DNA of 64,000 bases from Ceratothoa steindachneri (GCA_963969495.1 OZ018324.1:136368327-136432326); one strand, 5' to 3'; counted from the first letter of the stretch, positions 53,040 through 64,000 are shown. The notes: generated by a model from the sequence alone, not told the origin. A program made the numbers and translations.

Positions 53040-53420
53040 GAAGGAGTTCACTTTGGAGGATTCCTCAATGGCGAGGACTATCTCTGTGTTTTTGGAGTAC
53101 ACCGGGATAGGGGGTTTCTCTGACGAGAGTTAGTTAAACTTGTTTCTCTAATCAAGTTAACTAAAATTTCGGTGTAACCACCAGGAACTGGCTCAGGCTG
53201 AGCTTCTTCTAAATCCCTTTCGTTGTTTTGCCCGGCACTTTGCCGGTCTTCGCTGTCTAGATCTCTCTAACGATCTACCCGTGGCAGGATGCTAAATTTG
53301 GTGTGAACACCAGGAACTGGCTCAGGATGAGCTTCTTCTAAATCTCTTTCGTTGGTAGACGGGCCTCTAGCCGGACTTAGTTGTCTCGATGACTAACACG
53401 ATCTACCTCGTTCTTCCAAA
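53040..53420 (-). repeat. Inverted copy of the dimeric tandem-repeat family
   Basis: Two units containing caccaggaactggctcagg and atgagcttcttctaaatct recur about 142 bp apart (53189 and 53331). Their complement matches the 12.7-13.3 kb array (aagaagctcatcctcgagct, aacttggt...gaaccaagtt, ctcgtcagagaa). Confidence 0.7.
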
Positions 53421-53850
53421 ATTATTTGATTTTTATACTTCGCCACCCCACTGAGTGTAGGGGAAGGAGGGGGGAATGCGGACGGCGGCATTAAATCTCC
53501 TCTTCTAACAGTTTTTCTCAGAGCGTCTTTCCGCTAGCCCTAAAGGAAACCTTCTGGCTTTAGGCCGACTCTCCTCTAATTTTGCATATGCAGTGAAATT
53601 GAATATAAACTCTTAGGGGAAATCTTGCTGTTTTAGCCCATGTTAGTCTCACCTGGGTCCGCCATGTGATGATTAGTGCATTATGTGGCGTTGGGTGGCC
53701 TTTCTGCGTATCCTCGAGGCGAGGGGAGAGAGGATTAATTGGTCGGGCTACGCCGCCCAAAATGCCAGGACGTTGTGGTTAAAGCACAGGGACTCAGTTG
53801 TGCGGATGGGGTATCAATTTCCTTACAGGCACGAATATCATCATACCCTG

Positions 53851-53975
53851 ATGTAGAGTACTAGTGTCCTTTATGGGGCACTCATATCCTATACAATGCA
53901 TGATGTGGAGTACTAGTGTCCTTTATGGGGCACTCATATCCTATATAATGCATGATGTGGAGTACTAGTATTCCC
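53851..53975 (+). repeat. 52-bp tandem repeat, 2.4 copies
   Basis: atgtggagtactagtgtcct recurs at 53851, 53903 and 53955. The first two copies differ at one or two positions; the third is partial. Confidence 0.9.
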
Positions 53976-54639
53976 TAAATTAAATGTGAACTCAGAGTTT
54001 AATTGAAAGCGAAACTCTCACTATATCTAGCTCAAGTAGGAAATCATATTCTAAATAACTCAAATATAAACTCTTACTCTCTCTAGCTCAAATAGGAAAT
54101 TATACTCTTTTTTCAAACGGGAACTCCTACTCCAACTCGAATAGAAACAGTCTATATCTATAGTGGTTGTGAGTGGTTTGGTTATCGAGGCTTAGTTGCT
54201 ACTGATTCGATTATTCGTGGAGTGCGCGCCCTTTCTTGATTGAAGGCTTGGTAAAGGTGTTCTGGAATTCTTTAAGGTTAAAGAATTCTTCGGTGCTGGA
54301 TTCAATATTCTTTATTCGGGGAAAATTGGAAAGTTTTCAGATGTTGCTATCTTCATCGTGAGACACTTTCCAATTCCTCGTTTATATCAATGGACCGAAC
54401 ACCCCGCGGAAAATATGAAATATAAATGCAATTATGTAATTTGTTTTGTACATTAAATATGAGTTTCAAATTTAATTGAATTTGTACATTCTAATTAGAT
54501 TCATTTTCCTTAATATTTTAGAAAATCTTAAAAATTTGATTTCATTATACATATATAGCAATGCCTCTGGGCATTCCTATAATAAAAACCTCCTGGGAAA
54601 CTTAAATATGTATATACATCAATTATTATGTAAAATTCA

Positions 54640-54780
54640 TATTATGCATTCCTTTAACTTTGTTAATTTAATCATTCAATTATTTTACTTTAACTTTGTC
54701 AATTTAATCATTCAATTATTTTACTTTAACTTTATAATTTAATCATTCAATTATTTTACTTAACTTTTGTATATTAAATC
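54640..54780 (+). repeat. ~41-bp tandem repeat, about 3 copies
   Basis: tttaatcattcaattatttt recurs three times with the spacer actttaactttgt. It lies inside the segment missing from copy 2 of the long direct repeat. Confidence 0.88.
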
Positions 54781-55137
54781 ATTTTAAGGAAAACTTAATA
54801 ATTAATTAATTCATTTATTTTACTTGTCAATTCATTTAACGCAATACTGTTCCAAACAAAATCTCTTAAAATTTCACACACAAACAAACACATGCTTTCA
54901 CCATCGACCAAATAGCACACTACCTGCCCCAGTCATCTCGCAGCTTTCTTCGTATAAAGGTCGGTAATCATTCCTTCTACAATTAGTCATTTACCTCCAA
55001 ACAAATCATACTTATTTAATTCCATTTCTCTCACAATTATTTGCAAACGACCATACGAGAGTAGGTCCTAATGATATTTACTTTTCACATTGCAGCCCCT
55101 AATTCACAGTCCATCATAGTTACTATATTATTATTTC

Positions 55138-55205
55138 ACTATTATTCACCATATTATTCCACCATATTAATTTCACCATATTATTCCACCATATTAATTT
55201 CACAT
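55138..55205 (+). repeat. ~30-bp tandem repeat
   Basis: caccatattattccaccata followed by ttaattt, in two and a fraction copies. Confidence 0.85.
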
Positions 55206-55867
55206 ACTTCAATTCTCTTCGCATCTTCTTACTGTAAATCATATGTCAAAATATCTTACATTGTATACCTAATCTACTTATCTCATTGTACATTCGTTGA
55301 TTCTATGAATATATTTATATTTGTGTAATTGTCTTTCTTAAAGCCCAGTTCATTATTCCAAAATTTAGTTCGCTGTCATCTTATGCCTAAAAACTATCCA
55401 CCTACAACTTCGATCAAACAAATTTATGGTTATGGTTTTCGAAACGCTATTTAGGCTGATTTATTAACATAAAATAAATCGCATGAATAACCATATACTA
55501 TACATAAGTGTTTAATAAAGTGTTTCTTTATGAAAATGAGTTCATATTTAGAGCGTTTAATTGGTTTCCCTTAAAGTTTGGGGAATTTAGTTTATCGTAT
55601 ATCGGTTGTTTTTAATTAAATATATAATAATTTTAGAATAAATAAAACAAAGCCATTATATAATTTGTTTTATATGATTACAAATATTTAGACGGAGAGG
55701 TTTTACTATTCAAATAATTAAAATAGTGACACCTGGGAAACATCCCTTCAATAGTTGACAAATGTCGCCATATCTCTCATTTAGTGTTCAAGGCACAAAT
55801 TCTCTTTATCAAATCCTACAATCATTTGATTTAAATATATAGAGGCTATTGTATCATAATTATTACC

Positions 55868-57149
55868 TACTGGGTAATCCCAAAGGTAAAGTCTCCAAAG
55901 CGGTGGGGACGCAGGGAAACTGTTCGTGCAGCTGTTGGTAACACTATTGTGTTTGTTGCGGATGCGTGCGCCTCGCTGCCACGCTCAGTCTTGGTTTGAC
56001 AGCCGTTTGTGAGAGAGCTCCCGATTGACGATGATGCCAATTGCGAAGTTCATGCAGATATTCGTTTTTTTAACGCAAAAGGCATTAAACAGATTGAAAT
56101 TCATTGCCAATTAATTAACGGAAGTGTATGGCGACTCGTGCATGATGTCACAAACGTTGGCAAATGGTGTAGGGAGTTTGCAGCTGGTTGTACTGAAGCG
56201 GGTGACCATCAATTTCCGACGAGACAGTCGCAAAGATTGAGCAAATCATGCGTGAAAATTGGCCCATCACTCTGGATGATCTGCGCATTTTGGTTCCTGA
56301 GGTTTCCTGAAGCACCATTCATACGTTTTTGACGGTAAGGCTGCAGTATCGGAAGGTGTGCGCAAGATGAGGCCCGCGAATGCTCAGAGAAGACTACCAA
56401 TGGCAACGAGTTGACTCTTCCTGCGAATTTCTTCGCTCCTATGCAGACGAAAATAGCAGCTTTTTGGATTCGATTGTCACGAGTGACGAAAACTGGGCGT
56501 TCCACTTCGCACCTGAAAACCTGAAACCAAATAACATTCTTCTTCGCCTAAGCCTCGAAAATTCATACAAAAAAAGTCTGCCGGTAAAATGATCGCAACT
56601 TCGCTTTGGGATCGAAAGGGGGTATTGTTGGTCTGCTTCATGGCTTTGGGGATCACAATAAATGGTAACAGATACTGTGAGACACTAAAAAAGCTCAGAC
56701 GGGCGGCTCAGAACCAGGTAAGAGGAATGTTGAGCAAAGGCGTAAGCATTCTCCACGACAACGCTCGCCCTCACGTCGCCCTTCAAACCTGGTTCTCCTG
56801 CAACAATTTGGATGGGACATCATCACCCACTCACATTATAGTCCGGACTTGGCACATAGTGACTACCAGTTGAAAGAACATCTGTCCGGAACGCGCTTCA
56901 GTAACGACGACGAGTTGAAAGATGAGGCTCAACGATTCCTCAACGACATGGCGGCGAGCTGGTATGACATGGGCATACAAAAACTGCTACAGTGCCTACC
57001 GAACTAAATTGATCGATTGAAATGGCAATTAACTAGAAGAAGTAGATAAATGTTCAAACTTTAAAATGTTCTAAACATTATTGATAATAAACGTTTCTGT
57101 GATTTCTAAATATTTTGGAGACCTTACCTTACACAGACTTTTATAATAA
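55868..57149 (+). mobile_element. mariner element inserted in copy 1 of the long direct repeat
   Basis: Imperfect terminal inverted repeats: the left contains aaaggtaaagtctccaaa and the right ttttggagaccttacctta. The transposase relic lies between them. The homologous site in copy 2 (near 59690-59725) lacks the insert, so that copy works as an empty site. mariners move by cut-and-paste into TA. Confidence 0.83.
56009..57005 (+). pseudogene. mariner transposase relic
   Basis: Frames in order: the N-terminal DNA-binding region (FFNAKGIKQIEIHCQLINGS, a degraded helix-turn-helix), MRPANAQRRLPM-like, ADENSSFLDSIVTSDENWAF (first catalytic D), MIATSLWDRKGVLLVCFMAL (the usual K.M.S.FWD.KG..L), ILHDNARPHVA (second D), YSPDLAHSDYQLKEHLSG (third D in the D34D spacing context), and a C-terminal WYDMGIQKLLQCLPN. 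At least four frameshifts. Inactive. Confidence 0.87.
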
Positions 57150-57750
57150 TCAACCTAAAATATTTTATTCATGTTTTTTTTTTAAACGGTACTAAAGTTT
57201 ATCGACTTTACGGAAAAAATTAGATTAGTTAGGGACAAAATAATGAACTGAGTAATAAAATGATATTAATTTGAAAAAATCTGACAGGCTGTTTATTCTT
57301 TTACGTTAGGGGACATATCGATTATAATGCCAATGGTATTTATTTATATTAAATTTGTTAATTACTTTTCGGACCAAACGTTGAAATTTAGGAAAATGGT
57401 GTTCTTAATTTCAGAGCTCATTGCCCTAACACCCATTACGAACTCTAGTCATTTCTGTTAGGGGTCTGCCACTCTCTATAGGCGCTCACTATTGTTTTAG
57501 TAGCTTTGCAACTTTAATAATCTTAGTCACAACGTTTGCACAAGTCGCACTAGGATAAGAGAAAACCCCCCAAACAGTCATTTGACCACTGTCCATTCCG
57601 ACTCTTCCAAGAGAGAGGTAATAGGACTTCGGGAACAATGCACTTTTTAGAGCACTATTATCCAGTTGGATTCCCTTAAGTCGAATGTTATTTTGGTTTG
57701 AAGTGAACCAATTATAATATTCCACATTATAATGTGAACACCACAGCTAC

Positions 57751-59199
57751 TCCCCTTCACGTAATCGGAGCTTACAACAAGGTAATGTAAATATTTAGAA
57801 ATAAATTTTTTTCACATATATTTCACAGTACTCAGAGAGTCTGCGTTTTTTTTTGTATAATTTATCTTTAGTACACTTTTGATACTTCAATATGAGCATT
57901 CGCATGCAGGAGCTGAAACTCCTCCTTGCAAACAAAACTTATTATTTATGCATGCATGTTTGCGTGCACGCACCACAAATTTTAGTATTTTTATTTTTAG
58001 ATTTGCTTTCTTATCTTTCTTTATTATTCAATGCAACATAAATTTTAAAGTGCTCAGCGATTTTGAGGTTCTTTGCATAATTTTTATTTATGTATGCAGT
58101 TCTTTGTGTGCGCACACCACAACTTTATATTTACTTTCTTATTTCATTTCCTTTGTTATTTCTGACTACAAAATATAAATTTTAGAGTGTTCTGCGTTTT
58201 TGAGGTTCTTTGTGTAATTTATGTTCTACCCAGCTTTTAACATTTCACTGAGCGGTGTCCCGCAGGAGCAGATACTCTTCATCGCAAACAAAACCTATTT
58301 TTGTCCACGTTACTTTGTGTATATTCACCAGACGATTTACCTCTATTTAAACGGAACTTAGGATTAAAGCATTAAATCTAAAATAATAATACAACGAATT
58401 TTTCGTCACCAAATCTGGTCTAAAAAAATTTGCTATCATTATTCATATCACCGGGAACTGGATTTTGCACCATTTACAAGGAGAAAACGAAGTAGGCACT
58501 GAATTTACAGTGGGATATTTTTTACACTATTATTCGTATTCGGAAGGCTACTACGATATTGTTTTAGTTATTAATATTAAACTACCGTGCCCGAACGAAT
58601 GGCGTGAGTTCGTCTGTTGATTTTATCCAATGTTAAGTTCTTTTGAGAGGCGATGATTTGTGCTGTGTTCGTAGGTAGAGACAAGACAAAAATGTGCCGG
58701 GTTAGGTCTTCACTTACGCTAAGTTGATTAGGTCTTCATTGTAGCTCTTCCAAATTGCTTAAACATAAACCGATAAGTAGAAATGAGCTTCTTTGATAAT
58801 TCTTGCTTCTGAGTTTCAAGAGCCCAATGATTTTCGTTCTTAGTAGAGTAGCTCTGCTATAAGATGGTCGTAGGTCGAAGTCGTCAATGCACCGTCTCGG
58901 GCGGCAAGGCAACAAAATTCCATTACTTTGAACCATCCCGTACCGGGTGCATCTTTGAATACGGGAGGCTCGATGGTGATGGAATTCGAAAGGTCTTCTT
59001 ATAGTTTGTAAAGTGAGCAGCTTGTTGCTCTCTTTGCGAATCCATTTTTTTCTTGATAACCATGGTTTGATGTAAGAGGGTTCACCAGTTATGGATGTAT
59101 CATCCTCCATAACAGAGGGGCAGCCCATGACTCGTGAGCAGGTCTTCTATGGAAAAAGTCTTCTTATTCTGTATTCTTTGGTCGTACGATCTTTGAATG
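57751..59199. other. Interval between the two direct-repeat copies
   Basis: 57835-58220 has an internal imperfect tandem repeat of about 150 bp (ttttgaggttctttg at about 58059 and 58197; the cacaccacaa block at 57968 and 58111). 59128-58736 (-) is an unexplained 130-codon frame. No protein domain recognised. Confidence 0.5.
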
Positions 59200-60360
59200 T
59201 CTTCTTATCTTGCTATTCTACCTCGTGATATACTTTCCAATTTCCCTTTTATATTATTGGGCCACACAGTCCGCGGCAAACATGAATTATATATAAAATG
59301 ATTTTTTTTTGTCCAGTAAATATGTTTCAAATAACATTAAATTTGTACATTCTAACTAGAATCCTTTTTCCTCAATATTTTACATTAGTATAGAATTTCA
59401 AATTGTTATTTAATTATACACAAGTATTTAAAAGATAGTTTTCCTTAGTATTTCTTTAATAAAATGAGTTCATAAAATAATTGAAGCGTTTAATAGTATT
59501 TAAATAAAGGTTTTGCAATTTAGCTTATTGTATATGGGTGGTTTTTAATTAAAGATATATTAATTTTAGCAAACATAAAACAAAACAATTATATAATTTT
59601 TTATAGGATTAAAAATATTTCGGGGGAGAGGTTTTGATATTCAAGTAATTAAGTTAAATATATCGAGGCCATTGAATTTTAAATATTACCTATACCCAAT
59701 TACGCAAATATTTATAATTATTTAATCTAAAATATTTTATTCCTGTTTTTGTTCTTTAGAACAGTACTAAAGTTTATCGAGTTAACGAAAAAAAAATAGC
59801 TAGCGACAAAATAATCAACTGCGTACGAAAGTAACATCGACTTGAAAAAATATGACCGCGCTGTATATTATTTTACGTTAGTGAACATATCTATTATAAT
59901 ATTGATGGCATTTATTTATACTAAATATGCTAATTACTTTTCAGGCCGAACGATGAAATTCAGGAGAGGGGTAGTCTTAGTCTGCTAACACCCAGCACGA
60001 GCTTTACTAATTTCTTTAAGGGGTCTAACACTATCTATAGACCGTCGCTATTGGTTTTTTAGTTTTGCTTGTTTACTAATCTTAGTTTCAATGCTTGCAC
60101 ATATCGCACCAGCATAGGAAACAACAATAAAAAAAGAACAATTATTTGACCACTGTCTATTCAGACTCTTCCAAAAGAGAGGTACAACGAGCTCGGGAAC
60201 AGTGCTCTTATAAAGCAATATTATCCATTGGTATTCCCTTAAATCAAATGTTATTTTGGTTCGACGTGAACCCTTTATAATATTTCATCAAAGTGTTCAT
60301 TTTTGAGGTTTCATTTAGTCTCTTATTCCATATTACAATATGAGCACCACAATCTAACCT
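59200..60360 (+). repeat. Long direct repeat, copy 2
   Basis: Uninterrupted partner of 54340-57750, same orientation, about 5 kb away. It begins near actttccaatttcccttttat and ends near ccatattacaatatgagcac. It could be the long terminal repeats of a degenerate element, or a dispersed repeat inserted twice. Confidence 0.75.
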
Positions 60361-60689
60361 AAATAGGAACTGATACTTTATCAAAATTAAGCGGGAACTC
60401 ACACTTAATTGTAGTGAGACGGTTTGGTATTTTAAAGACCTCGGTGAGTTGATCGCGCTCAAACGACGATTTTCCAGGAAATAAAATTAATTTCTCTTCG
60501 TCTGACATCATAAAATTTAATTCTAAGTTCTGTAATGAATTATGGCTTCTTTTTAATATTCGAAAGGGCATTGTCATCATCAAAATTAATTTCGAGGGGG
60601 GCTGTAGGAAAATATATGGTGTGTTCCACGGTAAAGGCGTCTGCAAAATGTTTATTTGATAACATCAACGTGGGGTCGGGCCGTCATAT
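60361..60689. other. Interval before the SINE, no feature
   Basis: AT-rich, with a 95-codon minus-strand frame (60646-60359) that lacks any recognisable motif. Confidence 0.45.
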
Positions 60690-61200
60690 CCTCCGCAATT
60701 CTCGCGAGCCTAGTGGATATGGTGTTGTATTTCCTAACGTCAGGGTGGCGGGGGTTCAATACCAGGGAGCGTGGACACGAAACTTCAGCAATGTTACAAG
60801 CCGACTGCCTATTAGTAGATATGCTGTTACTACCTATGCCGGAGTTTGTAGCTCCTACACAATTCCTCACACAAATAGCCAATCACAACATCGCTCTCAT
60901 TTCTGTTCCCGTCTTCACAGCACAACATAGCCATTATCTCCTCCTCCGTTCCAGATCTCTGCAGATGGGGTACTCATATCCGCATGCCTCTGAGGCGGAA
61001 TAGGTGCCCCTTCTGTCGAGCCAAGAAGGGTTCCATGACCGATAGATGGTGTCAAAGCACAATACTACTCCGCCCAAACACCCTCAACTGAATGAGGACC
61101 GGCCCCTGGTTCCTTCGGGCTTGCCAGGAAATTGTTTTTCTGGTCTTTATGTGAATGTCACTATCCGGTCTCGGGATCTCATCCACGAGCGAGGAACGGA
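60690..61200 (+). mobile_element. tRNA-headed SINE
   Basis: An internal RNA polymerase III promoter is visible: A box GAGCCTAGTGG at 60706-60716 (10 of 11 positions fit TRGCNNAGTGG) and B box GGTTCAATACC at 60753-60763 (perfect fit to GGTTCRANNCC), 36 bp apart. The body downstream (60850-61165) is shared with 31110-31440. Such elements are mobilised by a partner LINE. Confidence 0.78.
60706..60763 (+). promoter_or_regulatory. Internal Pol III A and B boxes of the SINE
   Basis: See the SINE entry. Spacing and sequence fit a type 2 internal promoter. The tRNA cloverleaf itself is too degraded to name the parent tRNA. Confidence 0.72.
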
Positions 61201-61324
61201 TGACGCAACATAGTTTTAGTTCAGAATCGCCCAGGGAGGGAGGAAGGGGGGTAGGGGGGATGCGATGCCTGATTGGTTTGCGATATATTCTATAAAATCT
61301 TTAGGTTCATCTTTCGATACTTAC

Positions 61325-61745
61325 GCTGTTCCCTTTTCATGGTTCTCTTTTAGGGTTCATTTTCATAGTTCTTCTTTTTGGTTCCTTATCATGGTTCATT
61401 TCCCTGGTTCGCTTTCTTGGTTCCCTTTAATGGTTCATTTCCGTGTTTCTCCTTCTTAGTTTATTATATTGGTCCCTTTTAGTATTCCCATTTTGTGGTT
61501 CCTTTTCGTGTTTCCTTTTGATGATTTCTCTTCGTGGTTCTTTTTCATCCTTGCTTTTCGTGACTCCTTTCCGTTGGTCCTTTCGTGCTTTCTTTGTGTT
61601 ATTCCTTTTCGTGGTTCCTTTCGTGCTATATTTTCGTGTTTCCTTTCCGTGATTCCTTTTCCTATTTCCTCTTCTTGGTTCATTTTCGTGGTTCCTTTCA
61701 TAGTTCCCTTTTGTGGTTCCTTTTCATAGTTCCTTGCGGTAAATC
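61325..61745 (+). repeat. Degenerate pyrimidine-rich tandem repeat
   Basis: Roughly 20-25 units of 15-20 bp around tggttccttttcgtggttc, very imperfect. Overlapping open frames in several phases (Phe/Ser-rich on plus, Glu/Lys-rich on minus) are artefacts of the repeat. Confidence 0.85.
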
Positions 61746-62619
61746 TTGCCTCAAAATAACAATGATCAACTGGCAAAAAAAGAAAAAAAAAGAAAAAAAA
61801 GAATGCGTTGAGGAACAGGTCACCTCCCCAGACAATACGTCTATCTACACATATATGTATCTATTGGTTGGGGGGAAAGAGATAAAAGCCACGAGAATAT
61901 GTATATATATAGTTATATACAGATATATCCTCTAATGCCGGGTTTCCCAATCGGTGGCCATATGGCCCCCTAGAGGCCATGGCACATCTGAAGGGGGCCA
62001 CAGGAAAATTTTAAGCTTTAGAGGGGACACAGATCCATGAAGGGGGCCAGAGGACTCAAGCTATTGAAACCTAAATTATAGTTAGGGCAGTACCTAATTT
62101 TAATTTATGGAGTTGAATTACATTTTAAAAATATTAATACATATATTTTCCATTTTTTAAAATATTTTATTAGCATAATAGGATTTACATTAATCTGTAA
62201 ACAAATATTTTGCATCTTACAAGCTTATTCTGCGGCGCACTCCCTTGTGCGCTTGATCGTTATGCGCCTGGCACCGTTGTTGGCTTGATGAAAATACTTC
62301 AGGGTGAACTTTAAATCCTTACAGTCTGTTTATCAAGTGGTTCGGCGTTATAGTATGTAAGTAGCTTTTATTTGTTTACCCTAATACTGCGAAGTTGTAG
62401 TAATTTTACTAGTTTTTAAAATTATAATAGATTGCCACCGGCCTAATAATATAAGACTTTTATAAGTAAACAACTGAGAATTTTTGTTTGGAAGTAAAGT
62501 GTGCCATTGCTAGGCCTACACCAAATCATTTTTTTCTTTACTTCGGTTTCACTTAGGGCTTATTTACGAGATTAGCATTTAATCTTAGATTGCGATGATT
62601 GTACTTATCGTGTTGTATC

Positions 62620-62676
62620 TGCATTAATTTGAGTAATATATATGTATATATAATATATTACTAAAATTAATGCAGA
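62620..62676. repeat. Near-perfect 57-bp palindrome
   Basis: atctgcattaatttgagtaa and ttactaaaattaatgcagat flank an AT-only centre. It could extrude as a hairpin. Confidence 0.85.
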
Positions 62677-62743
62677 TCTACCCCCCTGAGGCAGTATATT
62701 TCTGTTGTTTTGCATTTAGGTACAGGTACAGAGTACCAGGATG

Positions 62744-62955
62744 TACAATCAACAACGAAAATTTCGGACATGTCCAATTAATAGAAACGCTCATAAAAAT
62801 AGTTGCATTTTTTTGCGGTTCTTTTTTTGATGTCAAATATTTACCATCAAGGGCAAGTATTTAGCACAAAAAGGGAAAACAAAATTTTCAATGCAGCTAT
62901 TTTTATGAGCGTTTCTATTTATTGGACATGTCTGAAACTTTCGTAGCCGACTGTA
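62744..62955. mobile_element. 212-bp foldback/MITE inside the hAT leader
   Basis: Inverted arms of about 75 bp: left tacaatcaacaacgaaaatt, tcggacatgtccaattaata, gaaacgctcataaaaatag; right complement tacagtcggctacgaaagtt, then the same order. Arms differ at about one position in ten. Not coding. Confidence 0.82.
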
Positions 62956-63148
62956 ATAGGAGTTGGTGTTGGGCGCAGACTCGGTGCTCTGCACAGGGAA
63001 TGGAGGTTGTTTCTGGGTCTTTTCTCAGAAATACTCTTCCTTTTTCAACGCTGAGATAAGCGCCTTTCATTCTGTTGCGGTGAGCTTCTGCTCTATAATG
63101 TAATATATATATCATTAATATATTAGATTTCTTCTACACAGATTAACC

Positions 63149-64000
63149 ATGGCTACGGCGACGAAAAAAAAATGTCGGCAATACTCCAGTGAGTATTTAG
63201 GTTATGGTTTTATACATTCATCAGACAATATAACGCATCCATTATGTCTTTTATGTATGAGTACACTTTCTAATGATAGTATGCCACCAAGTAAGCTTAA
63301 AATACATTTTGAGAAGGACAAAGGACAAAAAAGACAAAACATTAGATTACTTTAAAAAGCTGCGAGATAATTTCCAAGCAAGGAACACTATTAAAGATAT
63401 ATTTAGCAAAACAGCAGCAAAACTATACAAAAGTTTAATTGCATCTTATGAGATTTCCAAGCTAATAGCGAAATCAGGAAAACCTCATACTATTGGCGAA
63501 GAATTGATTTTTGCCTTCAGTATCTGTGGTTATTTCAACTGTCATGCAACAAAATCCTCCAAAAATCACTGAAGTCATTCCGCTGAGCAACAATACAGTA
63601 TCAAGACGTATTCTTTCTAATGATAGTATGCCACCAAGTAAGCTTAAAATACATTTTGAGAAGGACAAAGGACAAAAAAGACAAAACATTAGATTACTTT
63701 AAAAAGCTGCGAGATAATTTCCAAGCAAGGAACACTATTAAAGATATATTTAGCAAAACAGCAGCAAAACTATACAAAAGTTTAATTGCATCTTATGAGA
63801 TTTCCAAGCTAATAGCGAAATCAGGAAAACCTCATACTATTGGCGAAGAATTGATTTTTGCCTTCAGTATCTGTGGTTATTTCAACTGTCATGCAACAAA
63901 ATCCTCCAAAAATCACTGAAGTCATTCCGCTGAGCAACAATACAGTATCAAGACGTATTGACGAAATGGCAAAGGATGTAGAGGAAAAACTCGTTAAACA
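63149..64000 (+). pseudogene. hAT transposase (ZBED/SCAND3-like), N-terminal part, frameshifted
   Basis: Starts MATATKKKCRQYSSEYLGYG and continues with a BED-type zinc finger (HPLCLLCMSTLSNDS, then KLKIHFEKD). After a frameshift it reads TLDYFKKLRDNF, then KLYKSLIASYEISKLIAK and SGKPHTIGEELI. After another it reads EVIPLSNNTVSRRIDEMAKD, VEEKLVKQ. These match the YF..KR, SY..S..IAK..KPHTIGEELI and LSNNTVSRRI.DMA.D.E. blocks of ZBED-type hAT proteins. Three frames are needed, and a 347-bp duplication repeats the middle, so this copy cannot make a normal protein. Confidence 0.85.
63266..63959 (+). repeat. Exact 347-bp tandem duplication
   Basis: 63266-63612 and 63613-63959 appear identical base for base. 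The junction is attctttctaatg. 347 is not a multiple of three. Confidence 0.95.

Larger units (their letters stand above)
54340..57750 (+). repeat. Long direct repeat, copy 1 (split by a mariner and other DNA)
   Basis: Three segments match copy 2 (59200-60360) in order: 54355-54545 (gacactttccaatt, tccgcggaa...atatgaa, gtacattctaa), 55530-55867 (aatgagttcat, gtatat.ggttgtttttaat, agaggtttt) and 57150-57750 (aaatattttattc, ctaaagtttatcga, gaccactgtc.attc.gactc). Divergence is roughly a fifth to a quarter of positions by eye. The repeat has no coding signature. Confidence 0.75.
61935..64000 (+). mobile_element. ZBED-type hAT transposon, 5' part, running off the window
   Basis: The start near 61937 (gggtttcccaatcggtggcc) resembles 5' ends of hAT elements of the ZBED5/SCAND3 group. 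A 1.2-kb leader containing two inverted-repeat inserts precedes the transposase start at 63149. The element continues past 64000. Confidence 0.65.

Noticed and set aside
60690..60775. Functional tRNA gene
   Set aside because: A and B boxes are present, but the acceptor and anticodon stems do not pair; it is the head of a SINE.
61325..61776. Overlapping frames with Phe/Ser- or Lys/Glu-rich repeats
   Set aside because: Produced by the pyrimidine-rich tandem repeat; three frames and both strands are equally open.
62701..62870. VPGCTINNENFGHV reading as a THAP-like domain
   Set aside because: It lies within the arm of a foldback element and lacks the other THAP ligands.

Overview
This is a eukaryotic window, almost certainly from an arthropod nuclear genome with a high repeat load. 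Two host genes with spliced exons are visible, and nearly everything else is transposon-derived or tandem repeat. The arthropod call rests on the insect/crustacean style of the BTB-zinc finger gene and on the mix of I-like and CR1-like LINEs, mariner, Tc1 and hAT elements. I cannot name the species.

Host genes. Positions 1065-4495 (+) hold the last three coding exons of an actin-related protein 5 gene (Arp5/ACTR5, INO80 complex). Positions 32221-5066 (-) hold a BTB/POZ-C2H2 zinc finger gene in seven coding exons. All six intron phases agree and the model gives 424 aa: a BTB domain over exons 1-3, a low-complexity linker in exons 4-5 and two C2H2 fingers in exons 6-7. The two genes are tail to tail with 570 bp between stop codons.

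Introns of the BTB gene (5.2-32 kb). These hold several copies of one I-like non-LTR retrotransposon (7.3-7.9, 8.7-15.6, 16.3-17.0 and 19.7-25.9 kb), nearly all in the sense direction of the host gene. The 19.7-25.9 kb copy is split by a 4.2-kb cut-and-paste element with about 480-bp inverted termini, a TATA duplication and an intron-containing DDE-type transposase. The 8.7-15.6 kb copy is split by about 1.5 kb of dimeric tandem repeat. CR1-like LINE pieces lie at 18.7-19.7 kb (with a 240-bp foldback element inside) and 27.8-29.7 kb (inside a purine-rich 26-bp minisatellite).

Upstream of the BTB gene (32.2-64 kb) I see no convincing host exon. In order: a Jockey-type LINE remnant, two Tc1-like transposase relics (the second carrying a nested hAT fragment), an RTE fragment, several CR1-like 3' ends including a head-to-head pair, small inverted-repeat elements, long (TA)n tracts, a non-autonomous hAT element with an 8-bp duplication, a 3.7-kb array of degenerate ~80-bp units, a transposon-derived protein relic, a >1-kb direct repeat whose first copy is split by a mariner, a tRNA-headed SINE, and a ZBED-type hAT element that runs off the end and carries an exact 347-bp tandem duplication.

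Most repeat boundaries were judged by eye and may be off by tens of bases. Coordinates for host exons, the DDE element, the hAT MITE and the 347-bp duplication were checked base by base.
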